IMG/VR virus record: IMGVR_UViG_3300013113_000260
Coordinates: 1-32,313 of that record
DNA from: a virus
Reading direction: 5' to 3' (one strand)
DNA: 32,313 bases
The notes beneath the pieces were generated by a model. The model ran no database searches and was not told the DNA's origin. It saw only the letters and a list, made by a program, of their open reading frames with translations. The translations under genes were made by a program, and so were the position numbers. Shown piece by piece: positions 6,267 to 12,862 of this stretch. Every line of letters starts with the position of its first letter. The first letter of the stretch is position 1.

Positions 6267-9200
6267 TTATGATAATAATTTAAAATTATGTTTCAGCGAC
6301 CTCGTTGAAAATCCCCACTGCTCGCTGTAGTCAAGTTTAGCCATATAAGGCTTGTTGAGTTCAACATGGTCGTACTCTCTAATGCCCCAACACTTTATAG
6401 TGTTGATAGTGGAAGTAGAATCGATGACACGAATCATCCAGTACTTTTTGTTGTTCTTGGTTTTTCTCTCAATGACCTCACGAGGAATAAACCAAGCAAC
6501 AGGAATCTCTGGATAGAAATCGCCAAGAGGTGGAATATTACTTTCCTCTAACTGGTTCCTGACGCTCTCCGACATAACAAGGTGAATTGGGAACATGCCA
6601 GTCAAACTAGTTTGATGTTCTATCATCTCCTGCTTGGTGAAACTTCCCTCTGGTGCGTAAAGCTCCATATTTTCGTGAAACTTCTTCTTCGTCTTTGCTC
6701 TATTCACAGCAACCGAAGACCAGAAGTGTTTTGTCCCAGTGAAACGCTCGTCCATAAGAGGCATCAGCGCTTCCGAGCGAACAAGGACATCAAGTGCCTT
6801 CTTGTTTAGTTTAGAATAGACAACCCTGTCGTGGAATAGAAAGTCTTCGATAGTGTTGAATGGTCGAAAGTTCAGTATCTGGTCTATTGCTGCATCTCCC
6901 AACCCCTTGATAGAGGAGAACGGCTGAATAAGGGCACCATCATCTCCAATCTCCCAGTTTCGGGTTGATAGGTTGATGTCAAGAGGGCGAATCTCGAAGC
7001 CCATCTTCTTAGCAGTGTTGATGGCTCGCTCTTTTCTAGACTCTGGTTCTTTATCCAAGAATGCAGCCATCCACTCAACTGGGTAGTAGTGAAGCAGCCA
7101 GGCACACTGGTAAGACAGAATAGAATAAGAAACTGCGTGAGACTTGTTGAAACCGTAGCCCGAGAAGAACTCAAATGTTTCCCACATCTTTCTCGCATCT
7201 CTCTCGGACATTCCCTTTTCAACACAACCAGCGACGAACTTCTGGAATATTCCGTCCTTGACTTCATGACCTTTTCCAGTGCCCTTCTTGGTGAGTAGCT
7301 TTCGAAGCAAGTTGCCCTCATCGAGAGAAATGTCCTTACCCAGCTTGTGAGCGAGAAGTGCTATCTGCTCCTGAAAGATAAGGAAGCCATAAGTCTCCTC
7401 TGTAATCTCTTTATGGACCTTGCTTACATAAGGTATGTTGCCTGGATTCTCTTTTGCGAAGACATAGTTCCTATCCACTTTGGCGGACAACGGTCCTGGT
7501 CTAAAGATAGAAGTAATAGCTGAGATATCAACGATACTTCTTGGCTTCGCCATCTGGCAGAAATTCTGAGCGCCAGTCTCCGTGAACTGGAACACACCAG
7601 CCCACTTACCTTTATGAAAAATATTCTCATACACTTCTTGGTCGTCAAAGTTGATAACATCGGGATGTAGTTTTTCCTGGTAATACTTCTTGATGTCTGC
7701 AAACGTCGGTTTTCTAACTCCGTGATGTCGAACCAAAATAGAGCGAATAGCATCCTCCATCATTCGAAGAGAAGCAAGCCCAAGAATATCAAACTTAATA
7801 AAACCCATCGGTTCCAAGTGTCTTACATTCTGTCCCTCGCTCCAAGGTGTCTGACGAACACCACCTGACGTAATAAGCGGCATCTGTTTGTGTAGGTCGT
7901 CTGCAATCACCACACCGCCAGCATGACGAGAAGAAGAGCGGACTTGACCGTAAAGAGCCTCGACATGAGTCTTTACGTGAGGATACTGCTGCAAGAACTT
8001 CTGCAAAGTATCTGAGAACTCCATTACCTCTTCAAATGTCGGAGTATAAACACCAGCGGAAATACCATGTTTTGCCTTAGCCTTTGGCGTAGCCTCGATA
8101 AGCATTCTACCAGTTACGTTATTCACCTCGTTGAATGGAATCTGATAGAACTTGGAAATGTCCTTGATAAGAGAACGCAACTGCAAGGTGTTCCAGTTTG
8201 TAATAGGAACAACAGTGTTCTCACCCCATTCCTCAACCAACTTTTCTTTGAGTTCCATTGGCGAACTTACGTCATAGTCAATGTCTGGATAGTCAGTTGC
8301 ATCTGCTCGCAAGAAACGAGAAAAGAGAAGACCGTATTTAATTGGGTCAACCTGAGTGATTCCTAGAACATAAGCAACGAGTGAGCCTGCTGCTGAACCT
8401 CGACCTGGACCTGTAAGTTGTTCTTGTGTCGCTCTGTCCGCAATAGCTTTCATTGTTAGAAAGTACTTTGAGAAACCTCTGTCAGCAATGACGTTTAGCT
8501 CTAGTTTCAGCCTCTCAACATAATCTTTCTTCTTGGCTAGCTTGAAGTTTCTCAGACCCTCGATAGAAGCTGCGACAAGTGCCTCGTCTGCTGTCTTGCC
8601 TGGTGGAACTACAAAGTCAGGAAGTCGAACCTCATCATTAGGGTAGAACTTCTCTATCATTTCATGAGCGATTTTGTGAGTCACAACAATGCTCTGCTTT
8701 ACAAGCTCGTCGTCATACTCAACGCCTGCTTCTGCTGAATACTTCTTATAACTTTCCCACATCTGGTCGCCGTTCTTTGGGTAAAGTTCATAACCGACCT
8801 CCTCAACGTCAATAGGAAGTTCGGTATCCATTTCTTTACCCTTGCCGAGCCAGCCTAGCTTCTTGTAGAGAATCCTGTCTTTCCAAGCATCGGCTGTGGG
8901 ATAGTGGCTGTCCGCAGTAGAAACAAGTGTTAGGTCAAACTCCTTCGCAACCTGAATAACATATTGGTTTAGCTCGTGCTGCTCTGGAATGTTGTTCCAC
9001 TGAAGCTCTGCTAAAAACCTGTCTTTGCCGAGAATAGAAGTCATTCTTCTAGCCGTCTCTCGCATGGCATCTAGAACTGCTTCTGGACCCTCTTCCTTGT
9101 TTCTCCACATGTCTCCAGCAAAAACACCGCCGAGACAAGCAGTTGAGACAATAATGCCTTCAGAGTGCTTTTCTAGCATCTCATAGTCAATTCTTGGAAA

Positions 9201-9686
9201 GCGGTAGAAGTTGTCGCCTTGGAAAGAACTAGAGATAAGTTGAAAGATGTTTTCTAGACCCTTCTGGTTTTGGGCGAGAATAACAAGGTGATGTCGCCTA
9301 TTGACGATAGACTTGTAGGTTCTTACTTCTGTCTCGACAACAGCACCTGAAGTGTTCGTGTCCTTTAGGGCAGCAGCATTCTTCTTATTCTGCTTTGCCA
9401 CTTCCATATCTTCTTTCCATTGCCTGATGGAAGGGTGAAAGTAAGCCTCGACGCCATAAATGGGTTTGAAATTTTTGCCTGCCTTTTGCATTTTCTTTGC
9501 GTGAAGGACCATTTCAGCGAGAGAGTTCTGATTTCCATGGTCCGTGATAGCAAATGCGTCAAGACCATTGGCGTGAGCCGAGTCCATGTGCTCAGACACA
9601 TAGCCGAGTGCGTCGAAAGGCGAACCTCCAACGGAGTGAGCGTGTAGTCCGACGAATGGGAGTGTTGATTCTAACCTGTCAGTCAT
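6267..9686 (-). CDS. dnaE: DNA polymerase III alpha subunit (family C, DnaE type) with intact PHP domain
   Basis: 1139 aa, full length for DnaE (E. coli 1160). The PHP domain is at about 11-262 with metal ligands H15 and H17 (HAHS), D49-H50 (TDHGN), E80 (GVEAY) and DSHY (259-262). The polymerase domain has GPGRGSAAGS (426-435), catalytic Asp468 and Asp470 in PDIDYD, SRHAGG (586-591) and Asp633 in KFDILGL, then GYGFNKSHAVSYS (843-855). A helix-hairpin-helix (IKGLGDAAI, about 926-934) and an OB-like segment follow near the C-terminus. E. coli DnaE has lost most PHP ligands; here they are kept, so the PHP domain could be a proofreading 3'-5' exonuclease, and no separate epsilon gene is visible. 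No intein. The stop of the upstream gene abuts the ATG (TAAATG). Most T4-like phages use a family B polymerase, so this is unusual. Confidence 0.95.
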   Translation of the reverse strand: MTDRLESTLPFVGLHAHSVGGSPFDALGYVSEHMDSAHANGLDAFAITDHGNQNSLAEMVLHAKKMQKAGKNFKPIYGVEAYFHPSIRQWKEDMEVAKQNKKNAAALKDTNTSGAVVETEVRTYKSIVNRRHHLVILAQNQKGLENIFQLISSSFQGDNFYRFPRIDYEMLEKHSEGIIVSTACLGGVFAGDMWRNKEEGPEAVLDAMRETARRMTSILGKDRFLAELQWNNIPEQHELNQYVIQVAKEFDLTLVSTADSHYPTADAWKDRILYKKLGWLGKGKEMDTELPIDVEEVGYELYPKNGDQMWESYKKYSAEAGVEYDDELVKQSIVVTHKIAHEMIEKFYPNDEVRLPDFVVPPGKTADEALVAASIEGLRNFKLAKKKDYVERLKLELNVIADRGFSKYFLTMKAIADRATQEQLTGPGRGSAAGSLVAYVLGITQVDPIKYGLLFSRFLRADATDYPDIDYDVSSPMELKEKLVEEWGENTVVPITNWNTLQLRSLIKDISKFYQIPFNEVNNVTGRMLIEATPKAKAKHGISAGVYTPTFEEVMEFSDTLQKFLQQYPHVKTHVEALYGQVRSSSRHAGGVVIADDLHKQMPLITSGGVRQTPWSEGQNVRHLEPMGFIKFDILGLASLRMMEDAIRSILVRHHGVRKPTFADIKKYYQEKLHPDVINFDDQEVYENIFHKGKWAGVFQFTETGAQNFCQMAKPRSIVDISAITSIFRPGPLSAKVDRNYVFAKENPGNIPYVSKVHKEITEETYGFLIFQEQIALLAHKLGKDISLDEGNLLRKLLTKKGTGKGHEVKDGIFQKFVAGCVEKGMSERDARKMWETFEFFSGYGFNKSHAVSYSILSYQCAWLLHYYPVEWMAAFLDKEPESRKERAINTAKKMGFEIRPLDINLSTRNWEIGDDGALIQPFSSIKGLGDAAIDQILNFRPFNTIEDFLFHDRVVYSKLNKKALDVLVRSEALMPLMDERFTGTKHFWSSVAVNRAKTKKKFHENMELYAPEGSFTKQEMIEHQTSLTGMFPIHLVMSESVRNQLEESNIPPLGDFYPEIPVAWFIPREVIERKTKNNKKYWMIRVIDSTSTINTIKCWGIREYDHVELNKPYMAKLDYSEQWGFSTRSLKHNFKLLS

Positions 9687-9935
9687 TTACTCTCCTTCCA
9701 TAATAGCACTGCAAGCAGCAGTCATTTCTTCTGCAAGCATCTTGATGTTTTGCTTTTCTTCCTCGAACTGCTCCATGATAAGAGTCTTTGTAACTCCCAT
9801 AAAAGACTCCAAAAACATCACTTGAAGAACATCCAGTTGATAGTAGTTTGTTGGTAAGCCAAGACTATCCTTGATGTGATAAGGAATCTCATCATAGACC
9901 TGCTGATATCCTACTGCTGAAACATTTTTCGCCAT
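9687..9935 (-). CDS. Small hypothetical protein (82 aa) preceding DnaE
   Basis: 82 aa, mostly alpha-helical in composition, with a hydrophobic helix (LDVLQVMFLESFMGV) and a Glu/Lys helix near the C-terminus. No family recognised. Its ATG has a good ribosome site (GAGGAAGAGAGA) and lies 25 bases inside the upstream gene. Its stop touches the DnaE start codon, so the two are likely translated together. A small helical partner of the polymerase would fit, but nothing in the sequence demonstrates it. Confidence 0.7.
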   Translation of the reverse strand: MAKNVSAVGYQQVYDEIPYHIKDSLGLPTNYYQLDVLQVMFLESFMGVTKTLIMEQFEEEKQNIKMLAEEMTAACSAIMEGE

Positions 9936-10801
9936 TCTCTCTTCCTCCTCTTGAATCTCGTTATTGCTTCTGGTTTTTCTAGATTAATATTACTTCCCAT
10001 AAGTTCCCGATATCCTTGGAACTTATCTATCTCGTAGTGTTCCGAAACCTCTACCTCGTGGAAGTTGTCTCCATCATAGACGGTATCAAACACTTTGTCA
10101 AGAGAAAAAAACCTTCCTGTGAAAGATTCTGATACGGGTCGCTTTCTTCTCTTGCCCTCTTCGTCTGTAAACTGATATCCCACTTCCATGCTCTTGAAGT
10201 TCTTTATTCTCTCCTCAACCTGTTCCCTTGTTAGTGAGAACCCCAGTTGAGTTCCATTTATAACAGAGTTTCCCTGGTGAGTCAAGACAATATTTTTATT
10301 TTGTATAAAGTTTCTTCTTTCGCCCTCACGAAAAACTCTCAAAGGCTCAGGGTCATAAACTCCGTGAGGAAAGGCAACCCAGAACTTATCTGTCTGCATC
10401 CTATGTGATATCTTTCTTGCAAACATATTTGCCACGCTTGCACCATATAAGACACTCCAGCCAAGACAATCTCTTCGCTCCCTGTCTTTTGCGTGAATGG
10501 GTAGGTAGTAGATGGGTATTCTTCTATGCTCGAACGACTCTTTTTGCCGATTCTTTTTATTCATCTGAAGAGGGTCCAATAGCCAGCTTCCAACTATTTC
10601 TTTCACAAGAGGCTGGAACTCCATATCTGAAACTATCCAAACAACATCGCAACCAACAACAGCACACTCATAGACTGCTCTTTCGATAGCATAGTAGTCT
10701 TTGTTTAGAGGCATAAGACAATCGTGCCATGGAAAAACGTAGTCTGCCCTTCTCTGACCTGCTACTGGGACTATTCCTGCTATATGTCTTTCTTTAGACA
10801 C
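9911..10801 (-). CDS. Nucleotidyltransferase-like protein (GT-A/NTP-transferase type N-terminus)
   Basis: 296 aa from a GTG at 10801, with GGAG seven bases upstream and an 8-base overlap with the preceding gene. The N-terminal part looks like a nucleotidyltransferase Rossmann-like fold: a strand with GIVPVAGQ (residues 9-16), the segment PWHDCLMPL (about 24-32), a helix with IERAVYECAVVGCD (about 39-52) and a strand VVWIVSD. Family members transfer a nucleotide to a sugar phosphate or similar group. The usual G-x-G-T-R loop is not present, so the substrate and even the activity are uncertain. Residues 100-160 are rich in Tyr, His and Arg, and the C-terminus is very basic (RFKRRKREWRKMF). The family call is by pattern. 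A promoter-like sequence lies inside this gene (10073-10101). Confidence 0.5.
   Translation of the reverse strand: MSKERHIAGIVPVAGQRRADYVFPWHDCLMPLNKDYYAIERAVYECAVVGCDVVWIVSDMEFQPLVKEIVGSWLLDPLQMNKKNRQKESFEHRRIPIYYLPIHAKDRERRDCLGWSVLYGASVANMFARKISHRMQTDKFWVAFPHGVYDPEPLRVFREGERRNFIQNKNIVLTHQGNSVINGTQLGFSLTREQVEERIKNFKSMEVGYQFTDEEGKRRKRPVSESFTGRFFSLDKVFDTVYDGDNFHEVEVSEHYEIDKFQGYRELMGSNINLEKPEAITRFKRRKREWRKMFQQ
10073..10101 (-). promoter_or_regulatory. Intragenic sigma-70-like promoter upstream of the 82-aa gene and dnaE
   Basis: TTGACA (10101-10096), a 17-base spacer and TATGAT (10078-10073) on the minus strand, within the 3' third of the nucleotidyltransferase-like gene. It lies about 140 bases upstream of the 82-aa gene and could give dnaE its own transcript. 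Confidence 0.5.
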
Positions 10802-11525
10802 CCATATACTCCATTATTTTCGCTAGATAAGCATTATCGCTACTATAACTCATCTCTTGCCTCTCGTCAAGGAAAATAATGTCTTTTATTGGCTCATAAA
10901 TGTTCTTTCCAAGCTCCATTACCTCTCTTTTGCCTGATTCAAGGATTATTTTCTTGTTGTACCTCGATGTAAGCTCTTCTTCTGCCCTAAACCTTGTAAA
11001 AAGCTCGGAGTTTTCATCTTTTTTCAGTTCTTCTTTCGACATTACTGACTTTACGATGAGGTTTTTGTAGTTTGGGTTGTCCGAGTCTTCTTTTGAGTAG
11101 AAAATAAACTGTCTTATAATACCTTCTGGGAAGTTTATTATATTATCTTTTATTTCTGAGCCTTTTCTTATGTATATCCAGTCATAGACCTCAACTAAGT
11201 CAGTTGTTCTACCAATTGGTTGTGGTAGGTTGGATAATCCTTTATCATCGAACAGAAATAACTTATCATAAGAAACCTCAAACCTCTTTTTTTCGGTTAT
11301 AAGTTCTATCTTGTTGTTCTCGATAAGTTTAGATTTTTTTATGGTATCGGAAAAAGGAACAAGACCAGAGAGAGACAAGAAGAAGTAAGAATACTTCCAG
11401 TCGTCCAACTCTTTTGTCTTTATAAATGGTTTGGAGGGGATAGAATAAACGAGGGGATATCCGTTCTTCATTGCGAAGAACAGAGAATCTAGTGTTGCTC
11501 CAAATACAAGATTCTCATAGTGCAT
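10794..11525 (-). CDS. Hypothetical protein (243 aa) downstream of thyX
   Basis: 243 aa. The first 35 residues (ENLVFGATLDSLFFAMKNGYPLVYSI) have the strand-glycine-helix-strand look of a Rossmann nucleotide-binding start, but the Gly pattern is G-A-T rather than GxGxxG. The rest has many Lys/Glu/Ile/Phe residues and no motif I recognise. The ATG shares its A with the ThyX stop (TAATG), so it is translationally coupled to thyX. Its base composition is more AT-rich than that of its neighbours. A link to thymidylate metabolism is suggested only by position. Confidence 0.65.
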   Translation of the reverse strand: MHYENLVFGATLDSLFFAMKNGYPLVYSIPSKPFIKTKELDDWKYSYFFLSLSGLVPFSDTIKKSKLIENNKIELITEKKRFEVSYDKLFLFDDKGLSNLPQPIGRTTDLVEVYDWIYIRKGSEIKDNIINFPEGIIRQFIFYSKEDSDNPNYKNLIVKSVMSKEELKKDENSELFTRFRAEEELTSRYNKKIILESGKREVMELGKNIYEPIKDIIFLDERQEMSYSSDNAYLAKIMEYMGV

Positions 11526-12265
11526 TAATGCCCCTGTCTATTCTCTCGGTAAGCAGCAATAGTGTATGGGAAGTGTTCTTCCATTAGGAGAAGCATAGCC
11601 TTAGCAACTTGCTGTATCTCGAACTGTGCTCCTTCGTGGTCCCGAAGGTCAATAAACTTCAGAGCATTCAGTAGAGAAGTTGAACCAAGATACTGAGTGT
11701 AAAGGTTCTGGGGAAGAATTCCTCTCGCCTGTTCCCTGCAAACACCATTATCAACAAGTTTATTAAACAAATCCAATGAACGACGGTGGTGCATAACAAC
11801 AGCATCACTAGCCAAGTTGGGCGAGACTGGCAGAGTAGTGTTCTTGAACTCGCTAAGGTTTGGATTTATCTCATCCAAATTACTTGCTTGCCTGTTTGTC
11901 TCGTGCTGAGTTCTAAATGTTTTTGGTTCATAGAACTGTGGAGCATTTTCTGGTCTAGTCATATCTCGATAACGATTACTCCATTCATTATAACTCCAAG
12001 TACGGTGCCTGTGGTGCTGGGAACGGATAAACAATGGTACGACGAACTTGAAAGTCAAAAAACAGTGCTCAAGGGTTGAGGTGTGTTTGTGCTTCACCAG
12101 ATAATTAATAAGTTTTTTATCTCGCTCGTCAAGCTCTTGTTTTTCCACCCCAAACGAAATTCTTGCCGAATTCACGACGGTTTTATCAGAACCTACTGCT
12201 TCAAGCAACTCTACACTTCCAATCTCATCTTCATAGATGTAGATTTTATTCCCTTCTCTTTGCAT
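11525..12265 (-). CDS. thyX: FAD-dependent thymidylate synthase ThyX
   Basis: 246 aa, normal length. The ThyX signature RHR-x7-S-x-R is met by RHRTWSYNEWSNRYR at residues 86-100. HTSTLEH (61-67) and the C-terminal block with ALKFIDLRDHEGAQFEI also fit the family. It converts dUMP to dTMP using methylenetetrahydrofolate, with FADH2 as the reductant, so no separate dihydrofolate reductase is needed. It receives dUMP from the phage dUTPase. The ATG follows the GroES-like stop directly (TAAATG) with GAGGG upstream. Its own stop overlaps the next ATG. Confidence 0.95.
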   Translation of the reverse strand: MQREGNKIYIYEDEIGSVELLEAVGSDKTVVNSARISFGVEKQELDERDKKLINYLVKHKHTSTLEHCFLTFKFVVPLFIRSQHHRHRTWSYNEWSNRYRDMTRPENAPQFYEPKTFRTQHETNRQASNLDEINPNLSEFKNTTLPVSPNLASDAVVMHHRRSLDLFNKLVDNGVCREQARGILPQNLYTQYLGSTSLLNALKFIDLRDHEGAQFEIQQVAKAMLLLMEEHFPYTIAAYRENRQGH

Positions 12266-12535
12266 TTATCCCTCTACATATCCTAAGACATAGTTCTCTG
12301 AAACAAGACTTACCTTGCGACCATTGATATCAACCTGTTGCAACATATTGGAAGGAAAGACGATATAACTTCCCTGCCTCCAAGTGGCATTACAGTCAGA
12401 CGCAACGGCGACAACTTTAGCAACTTCAAACTCTGCTTTGGGTTGAAAACCCTCGGGCAAGAGAACACCAGTCTGTTCTTCTTGCTCCGAAGTCTTCAGT
12501 TCCAATAAAATATTTCTATTGGTAGGTACGAACAT
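12266..12535 (-). CDS. groES: GroES-like co-chaperonin
   Basis: 89 aa, close to GroES (97). It starts FVPTNRNILLEL (GroES: I-R-P-L-H-D-R-V-I-V). A loop with TGVLLPEG corresponds to the mobile loop that binds GroEL (GroES: GGIVL), then come the strands EVAKVVAVAS and GSYIVFPSN and the final VSENYVLGYVEG, matching the M-S-E-S-D-I-L-A-I-V-E end of GroES. Phage co-chaperonins such as T4 gp31 replace host GroES for folding the major capsid protein. No GroEL is visible, so it presumably partners with the host chaperonin. Its start overlaps the upstream stop (TAATG). Confidence 0.8.
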   Translation of the reverse strand: MFVPTNRNILLELKTSEQEEQTGVLLPEGFQPKAEFEVAKVVAVASDCNATWRQGSYIVFPSNMLQQVDINGRKVSLVSENYVLGYVEG

Positions 12536-12792
12536 TAGCTGACCTTCTTTACCGTAGCGTAGAAGTCCATAAGTTGCTCTGGGTCAACATTATTCTTAAT
12601 CATTCTAAAAGCTTTTACCGCCATAGAAATCTCATCTTTCTCCAACCAACCGTTCTCAACGTAGTTAGACTTGAGTGCTCGCTTCTGTTCCTTATAGGGT
12701 TCCATTGCATCCTCAATAGCAGCGAGTGATTGAACGTAGTTCAGGATGTGTTCTTCTTTGCGCTCTTCGAGCGTCTTGAATGTATCAGTCAT
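12535..12792 (-). CDS. Small helical hypothetical protein (85 aa)
   Basis: 85 aa, almost wholly helical by composition: a charged helix (residues 5-40, rich in Glu, Lys, Gln), then a Trp-containing turn (NGWLEKDE), then a second helix ending near VDPEQL. No enzyme motif. The pattern of a coiled segment followed by a short helical hairpin vaguely recalls GapR-like (DUF2312) proteins, but not strongly enough to name. It is the first gene after the promoter at 12822-12850, has AAGGAG before the ATG, and leads the groES-thyX operon. Confidence 0.7.
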   Translation of the reverse strand: MTDTFKTLEERKEEHILNYVQSLAAIEDAMEPYKEQKRALKSNYVENGWLEKDEISMAVKAFRMIKNNVDPEQLMDFYATVKKVS

Positions 12793-12821
12793 ATTTTCTC
12801 CTTTGTCTGACTGTGTGCTTT

Positions 12822-12850
12822 ACTATAGCACGATTAATATCTAATGTCAA
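12822..12850 (-). promoter_or_regulatory. Sigma-70 promoter for the 85-aa/groES/thyX operon
   Basis: TTGACA (12850-12845), a 17-base spacer and TATAGT (12827-12822) on the minus strand, in the 70-base gap after the NrdJ gene. It is among the best promoter matches in the window, with a ribosome site about 25 bases downstream. Confidence 0.85.
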
Positions 12851-12862
12851 GAGTTTTTTTAC

